Below are positions 1 through 8,894 of a stretch of DNA of 33,880 bases, in pieces. A program made the position numbers and the translations under genes. Origin of the DNA: Lingula anatina (lineage: Eukaryota; Brachiopoda; Lingulata; Lingulida; Lingulidae); NCBI RefSeq assembly GCF_001039355.2, contig NW_019775605.1:193192-227071 (forward strand), written 5' to 3'. Every line of letters starts with the position of its first letter. Within the stretch, counting starts at the first letter, position 1. The notes beneath the pieces were generated by a model. That model saw nothing but the letters and a program-made list of their open reading frames with translations, was not told the DNA's origin and did not search any database.

Positions 1-301
1 AAACTTGACAGAGATAGGTCCATAGTTACTCTTGAACTTGAATAGGAAGTCATATACTGGCAATTTACTGTGACCTTGAAATTGACCCTTGATCTACCTT
101 ACGAAGAACTTAAATTTGATTGTACCCTATATTTTTTTTGCAATAGTTTAAAAATTCTTGTTGATTGCATTTTTACAGCTTGTCAAGCACAAAACTGGTG
201 GCTGTGTCCCTTATTTTGTGTATGTGGGGGTCTATACGAATGCGCTTGCTCCAGCTGGTGGTACAATATTTGGAGGCGGTATCGCCTCTCTGATCCTCTA
301 G
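1..301 (+). mobile_element. Helitron-like element, 3' portion (5' end outside window)
   Basis: The segment ends with the features expected of a Helitron 3' terminus. There is a perfect hairpin with stem GAGGCG (273-278), loop GTAT and stem CGCCTC (283-288), then nine bases, then CTAG at 298-301, followed by a T at 302. Helitrons are known to end in CTRR after a short hairpin and to insert between A and T. A second copy of the same family lies on the reverse strand at 23264-24750. The two share the stretch from TGTCAAGCAC to the CTAG end and, further 5', the start of a tandem subrepeat (about 1-115 here). No Rep/helicase coding is visible, so this is a non-autonomous copy or fragment. It interrupts the reading frame of a DIRS-order reverse transcriptase that resumes at 302. 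Confidence 0.7.
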
Positions 302-605
302 TTACAACAGTCAGTATTGGGATCCCCTAACTTCAGGAATAGACGCTCTAGCTCAGAGAGATTGGTTTTCACACAACAACTTTGTGAATCCACCATTTCG
401 CCTGCTTCCAGAGGTATTAGATACAATAATACAACAGCAGGCTGTGGCCACGGTAATCGCTCCGTATTGGCCAAGGCAGGTATGGTTCCAAAAGCTGCGA
501 AAAATGTCAGTGGCTCCTCCACTGAAGTTAAAGATAAACCGCTATTTGGTGCTGTCGAGGATGACTTCTCCAGAACCTTTAAGGAACCGAAGGTGGAAAA
601 TTTAG
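302..605 (+). pseudogene. DIRS-type RT/RNase H, C-terminal fragment
   Basis: The frame opens directly at the Helitron junction and reads YNSQYWDPLTSGIDAL, then HNNFVNPPFRLLPEVL, then ATVIAPYWPRQVWF and MSVAPPLKL. This is the pattern after the RNase H domain in DIRS/Ngaro and related polyproteins: a 'WDP..SG.DAL' region, 'NNFVNPPF.L.P.VL', and 'A.VIAPYWP.Q.WF..L'. The frame meets TAG at 603-605 and a second TAG two codons later; between and after them the conserved-looking AxRVSGAQG continues. I infer two nonsense mutations rather than the natural end. The recombinase frame overlaps it in another phase, as in other DIRS elements. The upstream RT domain would lie beyond the inserted Helitron, outside this window. 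Confidence 0.75.
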
Positions 606-1625
606 GCTTAGCGAGTATCTGGAGCACAAGGTTAATAAGTAGTGGTTGGTCCAATAGAGCTGCAATGCAGTTACCACAATGTTTGGCTCCATCTACATTA
701 CGCCTTTACAATGGTTCTATTGAGAAACTATATAAATTTTGTGTTGAGATGTCTGCAGTATTTCCACCAGTGCATACTTCAGTTATTGCATCATTCTTAT
801 GTCATATTGCAGACTCCTCGGATAAACCGAGATCTCAGTTAAAGACTGCCTTATCAGCACTGTCTTGTTATTATGAAAGTTCTGGTTTACCTAATCTTGT
901 TAGTGACAATGACATTCAAAGGCTCTATGTAGCACTTGTCAAGTCCTCTACAGTAAGTCCAATGGAACATTCAGCAGTTTTACCAGTTAATGCTTTTCAT
1001 AGTTTGTTTACAAAGTGGCCTGATAATGACAGCTTGTCTGATAAGGAGCTTAGACTTAAGGCAGTTACTTTATTGTCACTTGTAGTCATGTTAAGGCCTT
1101 CTGATATTGCTCCAAAATCAGTAGTTTTTAATTCAAGCACTCTTAGTATAAGTAAAATGTTATTTACTACTGATCAGTTGTTGTTTGGAGAGGATGGCTC
1201 TTTGAAAATCATTTTCCTTGGTATAAAGAATGATATTCAGAGAACTGGATTTGAGGTGCACATTCCACCTTGTTCTAATAATAAACTTGATCCAGTTATT
1301 GCTCCCAGAGACTACATTCTTAGAACGAACCAGCATCGAACTCGAGACGGTCCTGTTTTTTTTTCCCTTCGGAAGCCTTTTAATCCCTTGGATGCATCAT
1401 CTATAGCACGCATTCTTACTGACAGTATCAAGGCTGCTGGACTTTCTATGGACGTATATTCTGCTAAATCATTCCGTCCTACTGGAGCAACTTATGCTAT
1501 TGCAAACAACGTGCAGCCAGAGATTGTCATGAAACTGGGGCGATGGAAAACACCATCAGTGTTTTTTTGAACACTATGTACATACAGTAGTAAACCCCCA
1601 AATTCATTCACTACAGACTTGTTAA
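482..1625 (+). pseudogene. Tyrosine recombinase of DIRS-order element, frameshifted
   Basis: The frame is open from before 317 to a TGA at 1568-1570. The methionine at 482 is a plausible start because the earlier part overlaps the RT frame. An N-terminal SAM-like region (APSTLRLYNGSIEKLYKFC) is followed by the catalytic domain: box I arginine in LRPSD (about 1091-1105), box II as KSFRPTGATYAI (about 1465-1500) with Lys where many families have His, and LGRWK (1535-1549). The stop follows a run of seven T (1562-1568). Reading past one T restores EHYVH with the nucleophilic Tyr at about 1575-1577 and a new stop at 1623-1625. So the catalytic Tyr is cut off by a single-base homopolymer indel, either real decay or a sequencing error. 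The enzyme would integrate circular cDNA. A Crypton origin is less likely given the adjoining RT fragment. Confidence 0.78.
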
Positions 1626-1940
1626 AAGGAGAATGACTGGTGTAGTTCATATTTTCTTAAAAGTGAGAACTTGGCTTTACATTTAGGGAGAAGGCAGGTT
1701 GTCTCTATTCCTGCGCTGAGATTTCCTTGTTGTCACTATTTAGGGTAGCAATTTGCTTCCCATATAGTGCTTGTTCCATTTATTGTGTATTTCTTGCACA
1801 TTTTAGCGATTTTCCATGTTTTGTACTCTTAGCAGTTTTGTCTTTTTTGCTTAAGATGTTCTTGTTCTTGTTGTTACCCTTTGACTATGAGTGTTCAACT
1901 TATTTTTAGTTTCTTTTTCATATTTTTTCCCTCACTATTT

Positions 1941-1996
1941 AGGCATATTATTATTCTGACCAAGTGTTTGTTCCTGATGACGTAGGTTTGCAAAAA
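1941..1996 (+). repeat. Direct repeat copy 1 (B1-like) of the DIRS 3' block
   Basis: A 56-bp sequence starting AGGCATATTATTATTCTGAC is repeated at 2150-2205 with one visible difference (G/A near the end). It lies about 315 bp after the recombinase frame, where the B1 part of a split direct repeat would be expected. Confidence 0.65.
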
Positions 1997-2149
1997 CTGG
2001 AGTCTGGGAACTACACTTGGTCTTATCTTGGTCGCGCAGCGACCTCTATCGTAGTCTTTGTTTGTTGGTGTTTTAAGTTACTGTATATAATATAGGTCAA
2101 TTATGTTGAATAAGGTGGGAAGTGTTACCAACTATTACTTAGACAATAA
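1997..2149 (+). repeat. Segment between direct repeats (A2-like) with hairpin
   Basis: These 153 bp between the two 56-bp repeats would correspond to A2 of a B1-A2-B2 arrangement. They contain a perfect 6-bp stem hairpin GGTCGC-GCA-GCGACC at 2030-2044. No copy of this segment is visible at the 5' side, which is not in the window, so the A1/A2 relation is untested. Confidence 0.45.
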
Positions 2150-2205
2150 AGGCATATTATTATTCTGACCAAGTGTTTGTTCCTGATGACGTAGGTTTAC
2201 AAAAA
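2150..2205 (+). repeat. Direct repeat copy 2 (B2-like), probable element end
   Basis: This is the second copy of the 56-bp repeat of 1941-1996. Similarity stops at CAAAAAC, so the retrotransposon probably ends near 2205. Confidence 0.6.
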
Positions 2206-2639
2206 CAATAAATTACCGAGATCTCTAACAATATAGGGTCGTTCAATGGATTTTGTTTGGTCATTTCCTAAATGTCCAGCTTTATGTTTATCTTGTTTTT
2301 TTCTAGTGAAATAAGATAAAAAATAAATTCAGCCAATAAAAAATATTGAAATGTAAATGTCGGAAATTGTTTTTATTTGTGACATAAAACTAAATTTAAA
2401 AAACTGATTATTATAATATTTATAAGCTAGGATTAAAAGTGAAATTAATATTAGATACAGAGACAAAAACTACCTTAAAACGTTTACTGCCCTTGAAAAT
2501 CAGAAGTCTAATATTGCTTGGTGAGAAATAAAGAAGAGAATGGGTGGGATCCCCATAATTCGCTTTGCTGTTTTCTCCATTGTCTTTCATGATACCATCC
2601 AGTTGGGGGAGATCTTATTATTATTTTACTGGTGGTGTT
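2206..2639. other. AT-rich unique sequence, nothing recognised
   Basis: No coding frame, repeat or structured element that I can support is visible here. The sequence is strongly AT-rich. Confidence 0.5.
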
Positions 2640-2836
2640 AATAACATCCAGATTCCCGTGACTCATGAATGTTCCTTTTTATTCTTTGCCCTTTGTGAAA
2701 CGAAGTATTGTACTCGGCGATTTGTGATTATCAGGATTTTCTATTTGCTTTATTAGTGAGATATGATTTAAGTTTTATTTACTGTGATTTGTAAATGATT
2801 GATTTCATTTCCTATGAACTGTGGTCACCCCCCCCC
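2640..2836 (+). repeat. Dispersed repeat R1, copy 1
   Basis: This is clearly related, in the same orientation, to 13225-13410. Shared landmarks are CCxGTGACTCxTGAATG, GTGAAACxAAGT, TTTTATTTACTGTGATTTGT and a GTGxTCACCCC end leading into a C-run. The family and its ends are unknown. Confidence 0.6.
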
Positions 2837-2853
2837 CACACACACACACACAC
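2828..2853. repeat. Poly-C run followed by (CA)n
   Basis: A C-run of about ten bases continues directly into a short (CA)n microsatellite at the end of repeat R1. Confidence 0.9.
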
Positions 2854-2859
2854 CAATGG

Positions 2860-3424
2860 TAGGCCTACCCTTAATTAAAAAAAAAAATCAAAACTCATTT
2901 GGTAACAAAAATTAATCTTTTATTGTAAAATCAAGAGAATGACATTTTGAAGGTTTTCAACTGGCTGCTACAGAGACAATAATAGTTCTGCACTGACGAT
3001 AGTAAAAAATGAAAGATGAAAAGTAATTCAGTTAAAATGTAAAGCTGTAAAAAGATGTTGACTGTACCACCAGCTCCCGACTGCTATGATATAATTAATG
3101 CTTTCACGTACAAGTTTTACCAGCTAATTGACATACTTTTCCTCTAAATAACTGAAAGAAAATCCGTCCCATTACTATGAGAGGAAGATCCAGAATTAAG
3201 GGTGGGTGACTGGGTGAAAAGACGTACTGGAAAAAGGTGACAATTTCCAAAGAAGTTACATTTTTTAAATTAAAAATGAGATTCAACTAAATTATTTACT
3301 ATAAAAGTTTAAAAGGCGAATTTGCTACGACTACAGAATCAAAAGTGAAAGACAAAAAACGAACAAGGGCGAAAGACTTAATTTTTATTAAAGATTCGCT
3401 AAGGCATACACTGGAGAATACTCG
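2860..3424. other. AT-rich sequence, nothing recognised
   Basis: There are only short open frames with no recognisable motif. I see no repeat shared with the rest of the window apart from the TAGGCCTA palindrome at its start. Confidence 0.45.
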
Positions 3425-3540
3425 TACTTTATTCTTATTGAACTTTTTCATCCTCTTTTTTGGTCAATCTATCTGCCACTGTGAAGAATATTTTAAGTGA
3501 TCAACCTTTGTTCATAAGTGAAATGTGCCACGTAGGCCTT
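3425..3540 (+). repeat. Dispersed repeat R2, right part, copy 1
   Basis: It contains CTATCTGCCACTGTGAAGAA followed by ATTTTAAGTG and TTGTTCATAAGTGAAATGTG. The same block recurs at 3836-3903 and 11026-11093 in the same orientation. The copy here is followed directly by the left part of another R2 copy, so the family can occur in tandem. Confidence 0.7.
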
Positions 3541-3574
3541 TCAGGAGGGTTTATCACTCCGCTGAAACTGTGTT

Positions 3575-3794
3575 ACAGCATGCACGCACGCACGCAAACA
3601 CACGCATACACACTGAAGGCTTGTTTTGTTCTATTGACAACTAGATGGAAAAGAGATAATCTTTGTGTGCAGTTCATTCGTCTGACCATAACCTCCAGCT
3701 TAGAAATGAAGTAGGGCCTAATTGTTTCGATTTTTATTCATGTCTCGGCCAAATCTACTCTTATTAGCCTTGAACTCTTTTTCATCCCCTTCTC

Positions 3795-3833
<39 letters not shown>

Positions 3834-3905
3834 TTGCTAATCTATCTGCCACTGTGAAAATTTTTTAAGTAAACAATCTCTGTTCATAAGGGAAATGTAC
3901 CACAG
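3575..3905 (+). repeat. Dispersed repeat R2, fuller copy with empty insertion site
   Basis: In order it has a CA/CG-rich tract, ACACTGAAGGCTTGTTTTGT, a middle section, AAATCTACT (3751-3759), GCCTTGAACTCTTTTTCAT, a (TTTA)n tract, then the CTATCTGCCACTGTGAA block. The same parts flank the TIR transposon at 8511-10968. The single AAAT at 3751-3754 marks the position where that related copy was interrupted. Confidence 0.65.
3795..3835. repeat. (TTTA)n microsatellite
   Basis: About ten TTTA units lie inside the R2 copy, immediately before GCTAATCTATCTGCC. Confidence 0.95.
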
Positions 3906-4950
3906 ACCACGTGACCTCCATAGATGGCTATACTCTGTAATAATCTTATAAGAGATTATAACATAAAACCAAACTTTTTAGAATAAAACCAGGGACTAAC
4001 TTTGAATGTAGAAATGGATTTGTTAACCATTGCTAAGTATGGGGAAATTATTGTTTACTCCAGGAAAATTCATTTTTTTTGCCAAAACAAACAGTTATTA
4101 TCCCTTTAATTCTCCACCTTCATAGAACATTTGCGCTCCCGAACTTGTCCCAGTAACGAGAAAATCCTCCAACAAGCTGTACACAGATACAAGCCGTGCT
4201 CATTGCGGTACAATCTGTCCATCTTAGAGCAGGACGCGTTGAATGCCATGCTTCTTCCATGAGGATCGTGACCACCTTTCGAGAGCACACGAACGAAACG
4301 TAGTGCCTCGATATGAAACCAGACAACTTTTGTGTTTTTAATCTCCAAATACGAAAAAAAATCAATTAAGCTAATAAATAGGCTAACGTTAAGAACATAT
4401 TATATCGTTTGTTTTATATTAATTATTATTTAAGATCATAATAATAAACAAGTCGCATTTCGATGTACTCCATGCTATAACCTTTATATAAAAATAGCAA
4501 TTTTTACGAGATTACAAATTGTATCGCATTGTTTGGTTCCATTGCCTCGCTTTCAAAAATTAGAACAGGCGCTCCAAAATCGTAAAACGAAGTTAAAAAC
4601 TTTATATTGGCCGAGTTCCCCCACTGTTAAGAATATCCTCGTAGCATTATCTGCAGTTAACCTTCCTACGATTTTCAATGTATTTTGCAATGTTATTTAC
4701 AATCCTCCAGGTGAAGAATTTTATTAATCAAGAGTAGGGGAGGTGTGAAAATCCCCATTGGGGCCACATATAACACTATAAATACAATGGGAATCCCCTT
4801 AAAATGAAGGTAAAATAAATGTTTTTCTAAGAAATTCCGACGGATTTACTTTTTACAACATAAAATCAACAGAACATTTCTAATATAAATTTTCAAAAAG
4901 ACACCAGAGATCTAATGAAATAAAATCAACCAGACGGTCTTTGTCAATTT
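3906..4950. other. Mostly AT-rich; one GC-richer island at 4125-4320
   Basis: The island is open in two reverse-strand frames (4106-4348 and 4120-4365), both about 80 codons. Neither shows a motif I recognise and neither has a convincing splice pair, so I do not call a gene. The rest shows nothing assignable. Confidence 0.4.
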
Positions 4951-4984
4951 CACCAACTTGTTAATTTCAAACAGCGCACTTTTC

Positions 4985-5103
4985 GCACATGCGCAGTTGT
5001 TTGAAGCCTGTGCTCCTTTCGAGTTCTTTCCCTCCCGTCATGGCGTCCTGAGTAAATTTCACTTGGACTTCGCCTTCTCTGAACAACAAACAATATACCA
5101 GCA
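4985..5103 (+). other. Possible host 5' exon (weak)
   Basis: This CpG- and pyrimidine-richer island has an NRF1-like motif, CGCACATGCGCA (about 4984-4996, one mismatch from the palindromic consensus), an ATG in good context at 5040 that opens only a 3-codon frame, and a consensus splice donor CAG|GTAAGA at about 5103. Such a combination can mark a non-coding first exon on the + strand. There is no supporting protein, no TATA box and no identified acceptor partner, so this remains a suggestion. Confidence 0.18.
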
Positions 5104-5525
5104 GGTAAGAGGATCAAAGACACCTGGTTGTGTCAGAGACTCTGTGGCAAAGATAACGTTCCTACAAGCGCGACACGCACAGTCGCTATTCAAAAATACG
5201 TCCCCATAACATATTTATCCGCCCTATCTTGATTCTTGCCTCTTTTCGCCCTACAAAGTAATTCACGGTAGTATAGATATCACAGGCTGCCATGCGCTTG
5301 CTCATTTTCGTTTTATTCGTATTTAAAACTTAACCCATTGAGTAGATTGCACTGTAATGTAATCTCTTTCAAATTTCACATGAGAAAGAATCAAGATCAT
5401 TTTAATATAGTAATTACGTACATTAATAGTTTTTTATTTACTTTATATAATTATTTTTCCACGTTTTTACATGTACTTTTTGATGCGTAAACATACACTA
5501 GTAGTATTAAAAGTAGCACAGATAG

Positions 5526-5782
5526 GGGAGAGCGGGGCAAAACGCACCCCTTAAGGAAGAATCCCTCTAGTTTCCATTGTCAAAAAGATATTCCATCCAA
5601 ATTGGCACCGATATTGTCGTTCTGATATGGGGTTCAGTCTGGAACATGCATTTGTAAATAGTTGCAAAAGAAAAGACACAATAGTTAAAATTAGGAAATA
5701 ATTTTTTTGGCCTTTTTGCCCCATGGGTGGGGCAAAAAGCCTTTTGTCACAGGGCAAAACGCCCATGGTGGGCGTTTTACCC
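5526..5782. repeat. GGGGCAAAA hairpin cluster 1
   Basis: Three neighbouring instances of the motif occur: GGGGCAAAACGCACCCC near 5535, a perfect 12-bp stem hairpin CTTTTTGCCCCA-TGGG-TGGGGCAAAAAG at 5712-5739, and a 14-bp stem with one mismatch at 5752-5782 (GGGCAAAACGCCCA, loop TGG, TGGGCGTTTTACCC). Related hairpins occur at 6914-6937 and 7290-7320. The motif may belong to one rearranged foldback element spanning roughly 5526-7325, but outer ends and a target duplication are not evident. Confidence 0.6.
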
Positions 5783-5789
5783 CAAATCC

Positions 5790-6330
5790 AACAATATCCC
5801 TTGTTTTGAATGAACCAAGAATGTTTTTCCTAATTTCAGTTATTTCTTCTTTGAATTATAACATTTTTTTTCATTTTCTGTTGTTTTTTTAATCATGCGT
5901 ATGTAAGCTCTTTCACCGAGAGGATAGGATTATCTTAAATTGTTATTTACTTCTCATACAACTTAAGCTATGAAAACTGGATTTACTCGCAAATGAAAAT
6001 GCAACAAACGCAACTTACACCTATATTTCAGAGCAATAAAAACAATTTACAAATCCATACCAAGCTGTAAGTTGAGAAAAACCACTTTTGAAATGTTACA
6101 CATTACAATTTTAAAACACAAGAACTGCTTCTGGAGATGGAGAGTAGTGCAGACTCAAGAAAATAATTAACGATTGATGATATTTCTTAATATTGCTTAA
6201 TATCATTCAACATAATACGCAAAACACTTCCTATCATTTTAACTTTATTGTTAGCATTGTGCCATTTGCAAAACCTAAACTACTATTTAATAACGAGGTA
6301 TAGCCTATCTTAAAAACACAGGGGTTGATA
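5790..6330. other. AT-rich sequence, nothing recognised
   Basis: No supported coding frame or shared repeat is visible between the hairpin cluster and the LINE fragment. Confidence 0.45.
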
Positions 6331-6391
6331 CAGGTTGTTGGTATTTGAGAGAGCAATGGGTGCCATTTGGCACGGTTTAGAACTACGAGTA

Positions 6392-6422
6392 TTCTTTCTT
6401 TCTTTCTTTCTTTCTTTCTTTT
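6392..6422 (-). repeat. (TTTC)n tract, probable LINE 3' tail
   Basis: On the reverse strand this reads (GAAA)n and begins about 20 bases after the stop codon of the LINE fragment at 6442-6690. A short 3' UTR ending in a simple repeat is typical of several LINE clades. Confidence 0.7.
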
Positions 6423-6441
6423 GTCATCCTTCTTATACCCT

Positions 6442-6690
6442 TTACGGTGTCAAGGGGAGAAAGAGTTTGAGTTTTCCGTCCCTGACCAGCTGGAATGCTT
6501 GGTTGAGTGGGATGTTGTTAGATTGCAAAATCTCTCGGTACTCCATCCACATGTACCCACTTCTTTCTCGGTCTTCCCCTTGCCTTAAAACCGGAGTGTT
6601 TCTTTACATGCACTTTGTTCCCCGGTAGATGTGGAGGCATTCGTGCCAGGTGACCGAACCATTTGATAGTCTGTTTTTGAATCAGCTAGT
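6442..6690 (-). pseudogene. LINE reverse transcriptase, C-terminal tail, frameshifted
   Basis: The reverse strand reads TIKWFGHLARMPPHLPGNK, then KARGRPRKKWV, and after a frame change IPLNQAFQLVRDGKLKLF to a TAA at 6442-6444. The pattern 'WFGH..RM' then 'GRP..W' then a final helix 'QA.QLVRD' is the familiar C-terminal tail of apurinic-endonuclease-type LINE polyproteins. A stop or frame change near 6520 separates the two parts, so this is a dead, strongly 5'-truncated copy, as usual for target-primed insertions. The (GAAA)n tail follows. The clade (CR1, L2, RTE and others) cannot be fixed from this piece. Confidence 0.75.
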
Positions 6691-6700
6691 CAAAATTAAA

Positions 6701-6727
6701 GGGGGGGGGGGGGTGTCAGACCCCCCC
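6701..6727. repeat. Poly-G / poly-C foldback
   Basis: Thirteen G (6701-6713) are followed by TGTCAGA and seven C (6721-6727), an inverted homopolymer pair able to fold back. It sits directly at the truncated 5' side of the LINE fragment. Confidence 0.85.
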
Positions 6728-6913
6728 TCTAAATCCGCCACTGTTAAAAACATCTTTCTTTGTGTATAGAGAGTCGTTTGTCCCCAATCACTGACACAGT
6801 AGGTTTTCAGTTAGTGGTTATGAACTGTGACATGTAACTTGTTTTTTTTATAACACCTTTTATGTTATCATTCCCTCAGTTTATAAATTAAAAGTAAGGT
6901 AGGTGGGTTGAGT

Positions 6914-6937
6914 GGGGCAAAACTGGCGTTTTGCCCC
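6914..6937. repeat. GGGGCAAAA perfect hairpin
   Basis: A perfect 10-bp stem GGGGCAAAAC / GTTTTGCCCC with loop TGGC. It has the same core as the hairpins at 5712-5782. A further pair, TTTTTGCCCC and CTTTTTGCCCCA, lies at about 7290-7320 in the opposite sense. Confidence 0.85.
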
Positions 6938-6959
6938 TTTCTGTGGTAGGCCCTTTGCC

Positions 6960-8220
6960 CCGAACTGATACATTTGTTTTATTTTCCAAAAAAATCGGAA
7001 AGGTTCGGAGATAAACAACTGTTAGTGTTAACATGTCGAGACAAGATTGCTAGGTTACTGGCAAAAGCGATAATTTTTAATTTAATCCATCTTACCCGCA
7101 GAGCCACAGATATAAAGTGAGGGTCAAATTAAGAGAAATGGGGGCAAAAGGACAAAGGCGTTCGTAAAATACATAGCTATTGGTGAGACTGGGCCTTGGT
7201 TACATGAACACACTTCGTCTGCTATGCGGTATATGGCGTAATGCCATGTGGATTAAAATCTCGCATCATTAAAGAAAAATCGCAAATTGTCTTTTTGCCC
7301 CGACTGGGCTTTTTGCCCCACCCTAAACAATGTTTACACGTAACATCAAGACCCGAGTAAATCATTATTATAGTAAAGTCACAGGAAATAATGTAACGAA
7401 GGGGGAATACTGAGGGAGAAGTCATACATATTAACTTTCTGAAATATTGTGTAGGCCTATCTGGTAACAGTTTGTCGAAAAAGAAATTGGTATGGACAAA
7501 CTTTAAAATTCAAGTCATATGTTAAAGATTCCTATGCCCTATATAATACGTGGTTAATAAATAGAAAATATTAACAGAACATCTGCAGTTTATTTCACTC
7601 TGTTCATTTGGGTATATATTTATCTTTTTTAATTGATTTAATTTTTCCATAATGTGTCTACGTAAATCGATGATGAGTTCTTCGGCACATATAACAAAGG
7701 CGCCCACAGACTTCAGGAATAGTGCGCACAAAATATATCCGACCAACGATACATAACGTTTTACTAAAACCTTACATCTGACGCCAATGCCATATTAATA
7801 TTTTTAATGAGATGTGTGTACGACACGACATGGTCAAAATAAGGAAATCAAGTGGGCCATATGCAACGCCGGCGTCAAGCTAGAACACGTTCGCCGCTCT
7901 CTACCCGTTCAATGCCCCTTGCCGTAAAAATCTTTTCGAATGCATACAAACACAGGCGGATGCTCATTCCATTGCAATAAATGAAGAGCAAAATTAAGGA
8001 TTGAAAATATTTCTCTGATATATATGTAGAGATGTATGAGATATTTGTATAGGAAAATTAAATTTCACTGACGAAATAAGTCATGAGCAGCGATGACATG
8101 CTATTTAAACTTAAAATTAAAGGCCATCACTTGTACTGAAAGGTAGATAAAAAAAACTAGTGATATGATGGACTCAAGCAAACTGTAACCGTACCTAGGA
8201 AGCAGATTGGTCGGTGCTTG
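6960..8220. other. No gene; GGGGCAAAA motifs near 7140 and 7290-7320
   Basis: Apart from the GCCCC-type motifs, this holds AT-rich sequence and a GC-richer patch at about 7860-7930 that I could not assign to a tRNA, snRNA or protein. Confidence 0.4.
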
Positions 8221-8224
8221 GCCC

Positions 8225-8262
8225 GGGGGGGGGGGGGGGGCCAAAGTGTCAGTAAATGTGTC

Positions 8263-8297
<35 letters not shown>

Positions 8298-8298
8298 A
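8225..8298. repeat. Poly-G run and (CA)n microsatellite
   Basis: About sixteen G (8225-8240) are followed, after 24 bases, by a (CA)n tract to about 8297. The CA tract leads into ACTGAAGGCTGGTTTTGTTG, the left part of repeat R2. Confidence 0.95.
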
Positions 8299-8506
8299 AG
8301 GCTGGTTTTGTTGTATTTGAAACCAAATGGAAGAGCGCAGTGGCAAACACATTTACGGTGTGTTGGTTAATTCGCGGGTTATGTGGTTTAGATGGGTGTT
8401 AGTGCTAAAAGATCTGCGGGTAGGTTTAGTAAAAGCCTAGAATCCGTTTATAAGGCCTGGCAGCTCCTGCTTTTAAACAAAGTGATTATTTTTTAACGTC
8501 TTTGCT
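8262..8506 (+). repeat. Dispersed repeat R2, left part of interrupted copy
   Basis: From the CA tract through CACTGAAGGCTGGTTTTGTT this matches 3590-3650. The middle is diverged. It stops at AAAT (8507-8510), where the TIR element begins, and R2 resumes at 10969. Confidence 0.5.
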
Positions 8507-8510
8507 AAAT

Positions 8511-8539
8511 CAGCCATTCCACGAAAAAGGGTACAATTC
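8511..8539 (+). repeat. Left terminal inverted repeat
   Basis: Starts CAGCCATTCCACGAAAA and is the inverted partner of 10940-10968. Confidence 0.8.
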
Positions 8540-8894
8540 TGAATATTACCTGTCGCAGCTTATTTTCGGTAGTAAAAGCATCTGCAATTTTGCTTTTTTT
8601 TACCCTTTTTTAGCAGGACCCGATGTGTTCTAAATACAACAATTAATATAGTACCACTTGCTTTGACGGGAACCCCAGGGGTCTATATGCCGCAAAAAGC
8701 ACGATTTCGACGTGTCGCTTCGGTACTATAGCTTATTTGCCACAAGAAAAAGTTTATATTTTCCCATGTTTTAGTGTTTTTAGTCCTCAACTAATTTGAA
8801 TTCATGTTTCTTTTTATCATACATGGTGTTCTCTGTCGAATTTGTTGGTTAGTTACGTCACTGTCATAGTTTAATCAATGTCGCTCAGTAACCC

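Larger units (their letters stand above)
302..2205 (+). mobile_element. DIRS-order retrotransposon, 5'-interrupted remnant
   Basis: Three parts occur in the order expected of a DIRS-order (Ngaro/PAT-like) element: the C-terminal end of RT/RNase H (302-605), a tyrosine recombinase (to 1625) and a non-coding 3' block with a 56-bp direct repeat (1941-1996 and 2150-2205) flanking 153 bp. DIRS-order elements use a tyrosine recombinase in place of a DDE integrase. Ngaro/PAT types carry split direct repeats in which the 3' end reads B1-A2-B2, which is what this layout resembles. The matching A1 would lie at the 5' end, outside the window. Stops in RT and a frameshift in the recombinase show that this copy is dead. 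Assignment to Ngaro/PAT rather than another DIRS clade is inference. Confidence 0.72.

Noticed and set aside
298-654. 118-codon reverse-strand open frame
   Set aside because: Antisense to the RT/RNase H and recombinase frames, which carry recognisable motifs.
5535-5570. Another Helitron 3' end (CTAG followed by T at about 5566)
   Set aside because: The only nearby stem is four G/C pairs with a long loop and a long spacer, too weak to call.
8101-8352. 83-codon reverse-strand frame
   Set aside because: Most of its length translates the (CA)n and poly-G tracts (Val-Cys and Pro runs).
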